Below, piece by piece: positions 15,444-23,126 of a stretch of 33,331 nucleotides of DNA; the first letter of the stretch is position 1, and each line of letters starts with the position of its first letter. This DNA is from Kribbella pittospori (GTDB lineage Bacteria; Actinomycetota; Actinomycetes; Propionibacteriales; Kribbellaceae): positions 1 through 33,331 of the forward strand of contig NZ_SJKB01000036.1 in NCBI RefSeq assembly GCF_004331465.1, in the 5' to 3' direction. Made by a program: the position numbers and the translations under genes. The notes beneath the pieces were generated by a model. The model searched no databases, had not been told where the DNA came from, and saw only the letters and a program-made list of their open reading frames with translations.

Positions 15444-15861
15444 ATGACGACCGCGCGTGAGTTGATGACGGCCGGTGCCGAGTGTGTCGGTGAGAACGAG
15501 AGCCTGGTCGAGGCCGCCCGCAAGATGCGGGAACTGGATGTCGGCGCCTTGCCGATCTGCGGCGAGGACAACCGGTTGCAGGGGGATGCTGACCGATCGT
15601 GACATCGTGGTGAAGTGCATTGCGGACGGTGGTGATCCAGCAGCAGCGAACGCTGGGCAGTTCGCCCAGGGGAAGCCGGTGACGATCGGTGCCGACGACA
15701 GCGCCGAGGAGGCGATGCAGACGATGAGCGAGCATCAGGTACGGCGTTTGCCGGTGATCGATGGCCATGACTTGGTCGGCATGCTGGCCTTGGCCGATGT
15801 CGCCCGCAGCCTCGGCAAGTCGGATACCGGTGACGTCGTCCAGGATGTCTCTCGACCCTGA
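15444..15861 (+). pseudogene. two-CBS-domain protein with a frameshift
   Basis: ATG 15444 starts MTTARELMTAGAECVGENES, the beginning of the first CBS motif, and continues to EDNRLQ. There the expected GMLTDRDIVVKCIADGG is found one base over. An extra G in the GGGGG run at about 15582-15586 explains the shift. The second motif (EHQVRRLPVIDGHDLVGMLA) then runs to the stop at 15859-15861. Paired CBS motifs (Bateman module) bind adenosine nucleotides; stand-alone forms like this are stress-associated in actinobacteria. Because the defect is a single base in a homopolymer, the gene may be intact in reality. Confidence 0.75.
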
Positions 15862-16049
15862 CGATCGGTCCGTCGGGTCCGGCGAGCGTCTCGAGGCCAA
15901 GATCAGCAAGCAGCTGGACGACCGCAACGCCTCCACATCGACTGGTGCTCGGCCATCAGCCGTCGATGCCGTACAGACGGCGTATCTGGCGAGGTGGCGA
16001 AGAACGTGCTTGCGACGACGGCTGGGCGCGCCAGGACGACGCGACGCGA

Positions 16050-17361
16050 ATGACTTGCGGTGGTCGTCTTGGCCGGCCGCAGTGGTGGCCTGTCTTGCTG
16101 TTGCTGTGTGCTGCGGATGTCTTGGTGACGTTGGACGGTACGGTGGTGACGGTCGCTCTACCGGCAATTGCGCGTGATCTCGGGACCTCGCAGGCCGACC
16201 TGCAGTGGGTGGTCGCGGCCTATACCCTGACTCTCGGGGCGTTCCTGCTGGTCGGTGGACGGCCGGTGATCTGTTCGGTGGGCGCCGGGTGCTGGTCGCC
16301 GGTCTGATCGTGTTCGCGCTGGCGTCCGGGGTTGCCGGGTTCGCGCACAGTACAGCGCTTCTGTTGTCGGTCCGTGCCGTGCGCTCGGTTATCTCTCGGC
16401 GGCCATGGATATCAGCATGGTGGCCGGCCTGGTCCTCGGCGGGCTCCTCGCTGCGACTGTGAGCTGGCCAGGGTGCTTCTTCATCGTCGTACCGATCGGC
16501 CTCGTCGCGGCCGGGCTCGCTCCAGCAGTGCTGCCCACGAGCAGGGATCAGACCGCACCTCGACTCGACCTGCTCGGAGCGGCGCTGGCTGCGGCCGGAT
16601 TCGGGACGTTGGCGTTCGGGATCTCACGGTTCGACCAGCTCGGTGTGACCGCGATTCCGGTGCTCCTGGGTGCGGTCGCTCTGCTGGTCGGGTTCGTCGC
16701 CGTCGAGCGTCGTACGGCGGCTCCGGTGGTCAGGCTGGGGATCTTCCGGCATCGCGCCCTCACCGGTGCGAACCTGGCGCTGGTCGCCAACGCCGGTGGG
16801 TTCGGCAGCATGCTGTTCATCACAACGCTCTACCTGCAACAAGTGCTCGGGTACTCCGCTCTGCAGACCGGACTCGCCTTCGTCCCGCTCGCCGTGTCGG
16901 CCTGCGCCGGAGGATTGGCCGCAACACGGATCGTCGCGGTGGCAGGTCCACGCCGAACGCCGGGTTGAGCATGGTCACGTCGGCCGCGGCGTTCGTCCTC
17001 CTGTCCCGTGCTCCCGCGGACAACGGCTATGCGACACATCTGCTGCCGGCCTTCGTGATCGCCGGCTTTACCTTCGCCGCGGCCTTCGTACCGCTCACGG
17101 CGCAGGGGATGAGCGGGATTCGTGACGGCGAACGTGGGCTCGCCTCTGGAATCCTGCAGACCTCGACCCATCTGGGTGGCGCCATCGTGCTGACTGCACT
17201 GGCGACGGTGGCGACCGCGCGAACCCATGCCGCTGACGGGGGGTCCAGCCGCCTTCATTTCAGGCTCGTCCCTGGCCTTCCTCATCGGCGCCCTGATCCT
17301 TGTGGTCGGCGCCGCCAGTGCTGCCCGGACTCTGCCCACAGCCGTCGTCCAGTATGGCTGA
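16050..17361 (+). pseudogene. MFS drug-efflux transporter of the 14-helix (DHA2/EmrB) type, multiply frameshifted
   Basis: ATG 16050 opens GRPQWWPVLLLLCAADVLVT, then LDGTVVTVALPAIARDLG, the motif C/D1 region of DHA2 exporters. The protein then passes through at least four frame changes (near 16262, 16385, 16965 and 17245): RRVLVAGLIVFALASGVAGF, ISMVAGLVLGGLLAATVSWP, IVPIGLVAAGL-like helices, LGYSALQTGLAFVPLAVSAC, GLASGILQTSTHLGGAIVLT and finally LAFLIGALILVVGAASAART before the stop at 17359-17361. A segment around 16960 (helices 10-11) is also short. Such pumps export drugs by proton antiport; this copy is dead. Confidence 0.85.
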
Positions 17362-17416
17362 GCCTGCACGTGGCAACCCATCCGCCCGTTCTGTGAGGTG
17401 GGTGCAGAATGACGGG

Positions 17417-17905
17417 ATGGCTGTTGTCGAGGAGTCGGCGGGCGAGGCTGCAACGATTGCGGAACAGATTGCTGGTCTGGCTCGGGAGAAGGGTTTGACG
17501 GTCGCGGTCGCTGAGTCTTTGACGAGCGGTGGGATCGCGTCCCGCTTGGGTGCGGCTCCGGAGGCAAGTTCCTGGTTCACCGGCGGCGTGGTGGCGTACG
17601 CGTCGGAGGTCAAGTTCACGGTGCTAGGCGTTGAGCCGGGACCTGTCGTGACGGCGCAGTGCGCTGCTCAGATGGCTCGTGGTGTTGCCCGCTTGACGGG
17701 TGCTGATCTCGCCGTGGCAGTGACGGGAGTTGGTGGCCCGGGTCCGGACGAAGGCCAGCCCGCCGGAACAGTGTTTCTCGCCGTCAGTTCGGGCTCGGAA
17801 GAGCAAGTCGCCCAGCATCGGTTCGATGGCGCTCCACCGCGGGTAGTGGAACTCGCAACCATCGCCGCTCTCCAGGCGCTGTCGACCGTGCTGGTGACGA
17901 TCTGA
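17417..17905 (+). CDS. CinA C-terminal-domain protein, nicotinamide-nucleotide amidase (PncC-like)
   Basis: A 162-residue stand-alone CinA C-terminal domain. LTVAVAESLTSGGIASRLGA holds the conserved active-site Ser/Thr cluster (ESLTSG), followed by GGVVAYASEVKFTVLGV and the glycine-rich VTGVGGPGPDEGQPAGTVFL block. PncC deamidates nicotinamide mononucleotide to nicotinate mononucleotide in NAD salvage. The ATG at 17417 is chosen since the family begins close to it; a GTG at 17402 is the alternative and neither has a strong ribosome site. It is intact, following the broken MFS gene by 56 bases. Confidence 0.88.
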   Translation: MAVVEESAGEAATIAEQIAGLAREKGLTVAVAESLTSGGIASRLGAAPEASSWFTGGVVAYASEVKFTVLGVEPGPVVTAQCAAQMARGVARLTGADLAVAVTGVGGPGPDEGQPAGTVFLAVSSGSEEQVAQHRFDGAPPRVVELATIAALQALSTVLVTI

Positions 17906-17983
17906 ATGGCGACGTGGGTGACATACCTCGCAGACCAAGGTCCATGCGGTCATCGCACTCGGTCAAGAGGGTGGTCCGTCGGA

Positions 17984-18108
17984 CCAGCGATCGTGCCCGG
18001 TGAGCGGATCAGCGCGAGTGTCCTCATTCGGACGCCGGACGCGGTGGTTCTCCCGGATGCGGCCGACCCGATGGCCGGGACGATCCGTGGTGTCCGAGAG
18101 AGGGCTCA
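17984..18108 (+). pseudogene. second Orn/Lys/Arg decarboxylase C-terminal scrap
   Basis: The frame reads AIVPGERISASVL, then PDAVVLPDAADPMAGTIRGV and RERAQ. It matches the C-terminal end of the decarboxylase remnant at 938-1237 (LPGERISEGAV, ATMVIPDAADATVRTIRVV). Only about 40 residues remain; a one-base slip within the LIRTP segment is likely. Nothing of the PLP domain is nearby. Confidence 0.65.
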
Positions 18109-18182
18109 GTTCGGCCGAGTGGTCTTGTGGGTGTGTCTGATGTAGGTGCGCAAGCCAGGCGCGATCTCGCGGTCGGAACCTG

Positions 18183-18845
18183 TCACGATTGCTTGAGGCA
18201 TGTAGCGCCGTTGCCCTTGGCAGCCACCTGGATACGCTGTTGGCGATGGTGCGCGACGACTCCGGAGGCCAATTGGTATTGGCCGATCGTGTAAGTGAGG
18301 CCGACCAGCGGAGCGCGGCTCGGGAAGTCGTGGCCGGCAAGGCGGGTACCGATCAGAGCGTCGGAGATGAGGAAGAGTGCGCCGCCGGACCCAGTGCGCC
18401 GGTCGTACCAGCCAGAGGTGACTGCAGTCGCCGTCAGCATCACGGAATAGGCGGCGACGGATCTCCGGAGCGGGCCGAGGCGCGGCCAAAGGACAGCCAC
18501 GATCGCGGAACCGGCGCCGGTGTACGCCGCGAGGACCTGCCAGCGAGTTCGCTCGAGGCCGCGCGCGAACAGCGTCACGTAGCAGGCGTGTGCAGCGGCG
18601 TACGTCGCCATGCCGGGGTACAACAGGCCTTGCTCCATCAGGGTGTCGCCCGTGGCCGAGGCGAGGAGGGCGGCTACGAGGAGGCGTGGACATCCTCTGC
18701 ATCTAGACCATGCCGCGAGGGTCGGCATGAGTGCGCTCTTCGAGACGACTCGCAAGACAGGAACGTTGAGCACATGGCCGACAGCATGGGCCATCGCACA
18801 ACCCCAGTAGGCAGCCGCCCAACCCGTGTCCTGTGAATGCCCCAT
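18183..18845 (-). CDS. YhhN-family (lysoplasmalogenase-like) membrane protein
   Basis: About 220 residues with seven to eight hydrophobic segments. The family signature near the start, VLRVVSKSALMPTLAAWSRC, matches the K-P-L-x-M-P motif of YhhN/TMEM86, and SATGDTLMEQGLLYPGMATY carries the conserved acidic residue (normally G-D) of the second motif. YALISDALI-type helix 6 is seen as LFLISDALIGTRLAG. The animal homologue hydrolyses the vinyl-ether bond of lysoplasmalogens; the bacterial role is unknown. The frame is open farther upstream, but the extra part is basic and implausible, so ATG 18845 is taken; its ribosome site is weak. Confidence 0.75.
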   Translation of the reverse strand: MGHSQDTGWAAAYWGCAMAHAVGHVLNVPVLRVVSKSALMPTLAAWSRCRGCPRLLVAALLASATGDTLMEQGLLYPGMATYAAAHACYVTLFARGLERTRWQVLAAYTGAGSAIVAVLWPRLGPLRRSVAAYSVMLTATAVTSGWYDRRTGSGGALFLISDALIGTRLAGHDFPSRAPLVGLTYTIGQYQLASGVVAHHRQQRIQVAAKGNGATCLKQS

Positions 18846-19204
18846 CGACAGCAAGCCACCGAGCTCGAGTCGATTGACCAAGCGACCAGCGCGATGCTTC
18901 ACACGCGACCGGTACCCCGTCGCTTGCGGCGAAACCTGCCGGGTCGTTCCGTCGGTATCGGGTCGGCGCTGACCCTCACGCGGTCGCCGACGCTGGCGGC
19001 GGCGAGCGTGGTCTCGATGACAGCTGAGAGTGACGATCGCCGTACGGTTGCTAACCACTCTCTGACAGCCTCAGCCGCAGCCACGCGGCCGACCGAGCTT
19101 GCGTCCGTTGACCGCCCGGCCGGATGGGTACCAGGGCTCAGACAGATTTCGACGGGTACCGCGGTTTCTCGTCAGATGAAGGCCGATGGGACAGAGGGAT
19201 ACAG
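18846..19204. other. gene-poor stretch
   Basis: About 360 bases between the divergent YhhN-type gene and the zinc-protein gene. Open frames on both strands have no recognisable family and poor starts. The last 20 bases hold GAGGG ahead of ATG 19205. Confidence 0.4.
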
Positions 19205-19441
19205 ATGGCGACGTGTGAGGTCTGTGGCAATGAATACGACGCTGCGTTCACCGTGATCACGGCTGACGGCTCGAGCTTCGTGTTCGACAGCATCGAGTGC
19301 GCGGCCCACCGGATCGCGCCGACATGCGCTCATTGTGGGTGCCGAATCCTCGGTCATGGCGTACAGCAGGGCGCGACTGTCTTCTGCTGCGCCTCCTGTG
19401 CCCACGCAGCCGGTGTCACGACGGCCCAAGACCGCGTCTGA
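19205..19441 (+). CDS. small cysteine-rich, probably zinc-binding protein
   Basis: A 78-residue protein with three Cys pairs: CEVCGNEYD at residues 4-12, CAHCGCRILGHGV around 41-53 and FCCASCAHAAG around 60-70, plus an IECAAHRIAP segment. Actinobacterial genomes contain many close relatives with this same C-x2-C ... C-x2-H/C pattern, annotated only as hypothetical or metallothionein-like. It probably binds one or two zinc ions in the cytosol. ATG 19205 has GAGGG ten bases upstream. It is a convergent neighbour of the ANTAR operon. Confidence 0.7.
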   Translation: MATCEVCGNEYDAAFTVITADGSSFVFDSIECAAHRIAPTCAHCGCRILGHGVQQGATVFCCASCAHAAGVTTAQDRV

Positions 19442-19556
19442 GCCAAGCCAGCCATCACCTACGCCGACATGTCCCCGCCTCGCCGTCCGTCTTGCCTCTG
19501 ATCTGGTCACGACCTGGGTCTGGACGAAGCTCGACTCGGCCCGGGCACCAGGTGGG

Positions 19557-20258
19557 TCAGTGGGGTTGTTCGGCTTGGTGGATGATTCGGGTTGCGATGG
19601 TGGTGAGGGTTTCGCCGGTGTCGCGGGGCATCGAGTTGAGTAGCTGGTATGCCTGGGCCATGTCGACATCGTGGCGCTCGGCCAGGACGCCCTTCGCCTG
19701 TTCGATCACGATCCGGCCTTGGAGCGCGTCGTTGATACGGTCCGCGATCTCGATCTCGCCGACATCCATGCTGTGCAGGATCACGACGGCTGCGACATCG
19801 GCGAAGGCCTGGGACAGGTGCAATGCGCTGTCGTCGAGTGGTTCGGTGGTGCGGTGGAAGGCGCTGAGTCCGCCGATGACGTTGCCGTGCCAGCGCAGCG
19901 GACTGGTGTGGATCTGGGCGAAACCTGCGGCGGCGATGGCTTTCCCGATCTCACCCCATCGCTGGATGATCTGGTCCGATCCGATGACATGAAGCTGTTG
20001 ACCGGTGCTCAAGGTGTCGACGCAGGGGCCGGTGTCGGTCTGGATCTGGTAGAGCTCGAGCTCGGCGGCGGTGTGGGAGGTTGCCGAGAGCAACTCGAGC
20101 CGGTCCTGGCCGTCGTGGACCAGGATGCCGAGCGCGGCGGCACCAGTGAGAGCGCCGCAGTCCTCCAGCAACCCGGTGACCGTGCCGACCACATCGCGGG
20201 GGCCGACCATTGCGGCGGCCGCGTTGGCGAAGGCTTCGGAGGCGTTGGCGGCGATCAT
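19557..20258 (-). CDS. GAF-ANTAR domain regulator (third gene of the operon)
   Basis: 233 residues. The GAF-like domain occupies about 25-160 (LGILVHDGQDRLELLSATSH, then TDTGPCVDTLSTGQQLHVIG and NVIGGLSAFHRTTEPLDDSA). The ANTAR domain is at about 172-228 (IVIEQAKGVLAERHDVDMAQ, then AYQLLNSMPRDTGETLTTIA). It probably regulates RNA antitermination in answer to a ligand or partner. The ATG at 20258 overlaps the stop of the upstream ANTAR gene (ATGA, 20255-20258), so it is co-translated. Confidence 0.9.
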   Translation of the reverse strand: MIAANASEAFANAAAAMVGPRDVVGTVTGLLEDCGALTGAAALGILVHDGQDRLELLSATSHTAAELELYQIQTDTGPCVDTLSTGQQLHVIGSDQIIQRWGEIGKAIAAAGFAQIHTSPLRWHGNVIGGLSAFHRTTEPLDDSALHLSQAFADVAAVVILHSMDVGEIEIADRINDALQGRIVIEQAKGVLAERHDVDMAQAYQLLNSMPRDTGETLTTIATRIIHQAEQPH

Positions 20259-21028
20259 GAGGTCTGGGTTCCCCCGTCGGTGTCGGTGTCTCGGTTGGAT
20301 TCGCGGGACGACCCCGGCAACTGATCGGGGCGGAGCGAGGTGTCGGGATCGGCAAACCGCAGCCTGCGGTCCACGACGAGTCGGGCGACCTCAGTCATGC
20401 TGGCGTTGTGGGCGAACGCATGGGCGCGCAGCAGCGCCACGGCGTCGGTGACGGTGATGCCGAGTTGGGTAAGTACCATCCCCGTGGCTTGGTGGATCGC
20501 GGCCCGGTCGGTCCAGGTCCGGCTGTCGAGATCGTGCAGGTACCCCTCAGGGTTCTGCAACAGTGCGGTGCCGATCGCGTCGGCCAAGAACTGGGCGGTG
20601 GCGGCATCAGGTACCGGGGGAGCGGAACGGTGGGTGGTCAGTACGCCGAGCACCTGCCCGGCGGGCCTGATCGGTACGGCGTGGAGCGTCAGCTCACCGA
20701 CTGCGGCCTGGGCGGCGGCGGTGAAGCTCGACCAGGCGCTGCCCTGGCTATTCAGGTCGAGGGTGACGATGGTTCCCGAGCGGTAGGCCTGGTTGCCGGG
20801 GCCCTCGCCGAGGACCTCCTGAAGGTCCTCGAGCCGGGCCGCGGCATCGTCGGTGCTGCACAGCGTGACCCGCTCGGCTCGGGTGTTGGACAGGGTCAGC
20901 GCGGCTCCGTTGCCGCCGAGGATGCGAAGGTACGCATGGCACAGACGTACTTCGAGCGGCTCGCCGCTCGGTTCGGCGATCGCGCGCGCCATCCGGGCGA
21001 GCAGGCCGGTCTTGTCAAGCGTCGCCAC
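20255..21028 (-). CDS. GAF-ANTAR-type regulator (second gene of the operon)
   Basis: 257 residues from a GTG at 21028, chosen because AAAGGA lies seven bases upstream; the frame is open to an ATG at 21100, but that region is shared with the upstream small gene. The opening LDKTGLLARMARAIAEPSGE leads into a GAF-like domain (GNGAALTLSNTRAERVTLCS, then LGEGPGNQAYRSGTIVTLDL and a PIRPAGQVLGVLTTHRSAPP strand pair). ANTAR-like residues follow at about 170-225 (WTDRAAIHQATGMVLTQLGI, then DAVALLRAHAFAHNASMTEV). The C-terminal 25 residues are polar and disordered. Confidence 0.88.
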   Translation of the reverse strand: MATLDKTGLLARMARAIAEPSGEPLEVRLCHAYLRILGGNGAALTLSNTRAERVTLCSTDDAAARLEDLQEVLGEGPGNQAYRSGTIVTLDLNSQGSAWSSFTAAAQAAVGELTLHAVPIRPAGQVLGVLTTHRSAPPVPDAATAQFLADAIGTALLQNPEGYLHDLDSRTWTDRAAIHQATGMVLTQLGITVTDAVALLRAHAFAHNASMTEVARLVVDRRLRFADPDTSLRPDQLPGSSRESNRDTDTDGGTQTS

Positions 21029-21215
21029 GAAGCGTTCCTTTCGGAGCCAGCCCATCCGGCCTCGGACAGTCGAAGCCGGCGTCGTGATCAGTTGAGGCAA
21101 CGACGGGTGCGTCGAGTGGGGTCTGAACCGTCTCGGTCCTGTTGATCGGTGCCTGCATGGTGGCGACAGCCTTCGTCATGGCTGCGGCGAGACTTCCCAC
21201 CGGATCATGCTGCAT
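21015..21215 (-). CDS. small hypothetical protein leading the ANTAR operon
   Basis: A 66-residue frame with a strong GGAGGAG ribosome site before ATG 21215. It starts MQHDPVGSLAAAMTKAVATM and ends RPDGLAPKGTLRGDA. No family is recognised; the first 25 residues could form one amphipathic helix, the rest looks unstructured. Its stop (21015-21017) lies 14 bases inside the ANTAR gene that starts at 21028, so ribosomes finishing it could re-start there. It may serve mainly as a translational leader or be a small partner of the regulators. Confidence 0.5.
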   Translation of the reverse strand: MQHDPVGSLAAAMTKAVATMQAPINRTETVQTPLDAPVVASTDHDAGFDCPRPDGLAPKGTLRGDA

Positions 21216-21382
21216 GAGGACTCCTCCGGTGTCGGGGTGGCGCGTTGTCTGACGGTGAGCGACCAAACATCTCTACCTGTCACCGTACTCTCGGCACGCG
21301 GTCGAGCGATGGCACGTCGTTCGCTGGACAATCGGCGAACTACGTTGGCTCTCGAGGCTGACTTCGGGGTCACACTGAGGTA

Positions 21383-21401
21383 GCCGGCACAACCTGCCGG
21401 C
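21383..21401 (+). promoter_or_regulatory. hairpin directly ahead of the ribosome site of the plus-strand ANTAR gene
   Basis: GCCGGCA at 21383-21389 and TGCCGGC at 21395-21401, loop CAACC, ending just upstream of AAGGAG (21408-21413). It would lie in the 5' leader of the gene at 21421. The loop is five bases, not the hexaloop pair known as the ANTAR target, so a link to autoregulation is only a suggestion. Confidence 0.4.
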
Positions 21402-21420
21402 ACCATCAAGGAGCTCGATC

Positions 21421-22128
21421 GTGAATCTGCCGCGCGACACACACCTCATCGAGGTGATGACCGAGGTCGCGGCGGCGCTGCTCGTACCGATCGACCTGGA
21501 CGAAACACTGGACAGGATCACCGCCAGCGTCACCGAAGCAATTCCTGGCGTCGACTACGCCAGCGTCTCGGTCACGACCCGCGGCGGCCAGATCCGCACC
21601 CTCGCACCGACCAGTGCCCTAGCCATCCATGCGGACGAACTGCAATACGAGTTCGGCGAAGGGCCGTGCCTGCAGGCCGCCCTTACCGAGCCAGTGGTCG
21701 AGGTCGACGACCTCACCAGCGATCTGCGCTGGCCCACGTATGGGCCCAAAGCCGCAGCGCTCGGAGTCAAGTCGCAACTGTCCTTCCAGTTCCGCGCCGA
21801 CCCGCACGTCCGCGGCGCACTGAACCTCTACGCCGCTCAGCCGCACGCCATCGACGGTGAATGCCGCCAACTGAGCGCTATGTTCGCCGCGCTCGTCGCC
21901 GTCGCCATGGGTTGGGCACGCCGCGACCAGACCCTGGGCCAGGCCGTCGTCAGCCATACCACGGTCGGACAAGCAGTCGGCGTCATCATGGAGCGCCACC
22001 GTCTCGACCCCGACCGCGCCTTCGGGTTCTTGGTCCGCACCTCCCAAAACAGCAACATCAAACTCCACCAAGTCGCCGAGCGCATCGTGGCTGACGCGAC
22101 CCGCAACGCTCAACGATACGAGCAGTGA
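21421..22128 (+). CDS. GAF-ANTAR domain regulator (divergent from the ANTAR operon)
   Basis: 235 residues from GTG 21421 with AAGGAG eight bases upstream. The GAF domain spans about 12-160: LLVPIDLDETLDRITASVTE, then GVDYASVSVTTRGGQIRTLA, EFGEGPCLQAALTEPVVEVD and GALNLYAAQPHAIDGE. The ANTAR domain is at about 175-228 (TTVGQAVGVIMERHRLDPDR, then FLVRTSQNSNIKLHQVAERI). It is the canonical two-domain architecture of actinobacterial RNA-binding antiterminators. It is transcribed away from the minus-strand ANTAR operon across a shared spacer of about 200 bases and ends at a possible bidirectional terminator. Confidence 0.92.
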   Translation: MNLPRDTHLIEVMTEVAAALLVPIDLDETLDRITASVTEAIPGVDYASVSVTTRGGQIRTLAPTSALAIHADELQYEFGEGPCLQAALTEPVVEVDDLTSDLRWPTYGPKAAALGVKSQLSFQFRADPHVRGALNLYAAQPHAIDGECRQLSAMFAALVAVAMGWARRDQTLGQAVVSHTTVGQAVGVIMERHRLDPDRAFGFLVRTSQNSNIKLHQVAERIVADATRNAQRYEQ

Positions 22129-22161
22129 GGCTCGCGAGCTGACCAAACACACCCTCGCGGC

Positions 22162-22225
22162 GACCAGCCGTCAGGGTGCCCTGGCCCCGAACAACGGACG
22201 AAATCGGGGCGCGAGACGACTGGTC
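22162..22225. terminator. nested inverted repeats, probable bidirectional terminator
   Basis: GACCAGCCGTC (22162-22172) pairs with GACGACTGGTC (22215-22225) with one G-T, and inside it CCCCGA (22185-22190) pairs with TCGGGG (22204-22209). It lies between the end of the ANTAR gene (plus) and the end of the MarR remnant (minus). Confidence 0.5.
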
Positions 22226-22278
22226 ACCTGCTGCCAGTCTGCGCCCCTGAGCCAATCAATCGGTGCGCCGTGGAGATG

Positions 22279-22605
22279 TCAGGCCCTGGCTGGGTGGCGG
22301 ACGAGCTGGGCCGCGTGGGCGAAGGAGATGAGGCGGGCGGCGAGGGCGGCGCGGTCGTCCTCCGTCATGAGAGCGAGGATCTCGGCGATGCCGCCGCGGC
22401 GAGCGCTGCGAATGCGGGCCAGGCCCCGGCGGCCTTTGGCGGACAGCCTCAGCTCGACCGTCCGTCGATCGTGGTCGGGGTACGGCGAAGGACCAGGCCG
22501 TCGTCGGCCAGCCGGTTGATGATCCGGCTGGCCGAGGGGGCGGACACGTCGAGCTGACCCGCGAGATCGCTGAGGCGCAGCGGACCGTGCTGGTCGAGCC
22601 ATCTT
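22279..22605 (-). pseudogene. MarR-family regulator remnant
   Basis: The winged-helix DNA-binding part survives: GPLRLSDLAGQLDVSAPSAS, then RIINRLADDGLVLRRTPTTI (recognition helix and wing start). After a shift near 22460 it continues RTVELRLSAKGRRGLARIRS (wing and dimer helix) to the stop at 22279. The N-terminal dimerisation helices are missing: the homology stops near 22600, exactly where the Fe-S oxidoreductase remnant on the other strand begins. MarR proteins repress efflux and stress genes in response to small molecules. Confidence 0.8.
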
Positions 22606-23105
22606 GTGGCGCGGTCTTCCGGTCTGACGCCCACGAAATTGTCGGTGACGACGAGGACATCCGGCGATTGTCCAAGCAGTTCGTGACGTTCGCAGAAGTG
22701 CTCCAGGACAGGGCATCCGGACTGGACGGCGCCCCGGCTGGACGTACACGCGATGGTCCAGACCCATTGCCATGAGCACGCTGTCCTGGGGGCCGATGCC
22801 CAGGCCAAGCTGATCGAGCGGGCCGGGATGGACCGGGAGCAGCTCGACTCGGGTTGTTGCGGGCTCGCCGGGAACTTCGGTTCCGAGCGTGGCCACTACG
22901 ACGTCTCGATGGCCGCGGCGGAGCGTGTCGTGCTGCCTCGCGTCCGTGCGGCCGAGGACACGACGCTGGTCCTCGCCGACGGCTTCAGTTGCCGCACCCA
23001 GATCGAGCAGGGCACGGACCGCAAGGCGATGCACCTCGCCGAGGCGCTCGCCGCCGGACTGCATGTGGCCCGGCTCGGGTCGAGACCTGAACAGACCATC
23101 ACCGA
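22590..23105 (+). pseudogene. C-terminal CCG-domain part of an FAD/(Fe-S) oxidoreductase (GlcD/LldE-like)
   Basis: The frame from about 22590 gives LVEPSCGAVFRSDAHEIVGD, then DEDIRRLSKQFVTFAEVLQD. After a shift near 22755 comes QTHCHEHAVLGADAQAKLIE, then LDSGCCGLAGNFGSERGHYD and TLVLADGFSCRTQIEQGTDR. EPSC, HCH and GCCG are the cysteine-rich cluster-binding repeats found at the C-terminal end of fused FAD-linked oxidase/Fe-S proteins. The FAD-binding half of roughly 700 residues is missing. It sits directly before the TPP-enzyme remnant. Confidence 0.8.
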
Positions 23106-23126
23106 CCACCTTCGGGAGGACTCAGG

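Noticed and set aside
15016..16167. 383-residue minus-strand frame
   Set aside because: It is the antisense of the Fpg start, the CBS gene and the MFS start; composition is Arg/Pro/Ser-rich and no family is recognised.
21383..21401. Hairpin as a canonical ANTAR RNA target
   Set aside because: Known targets are two adjacent hairpins with six-base loops; here there is one hairpin with a five-base loop.
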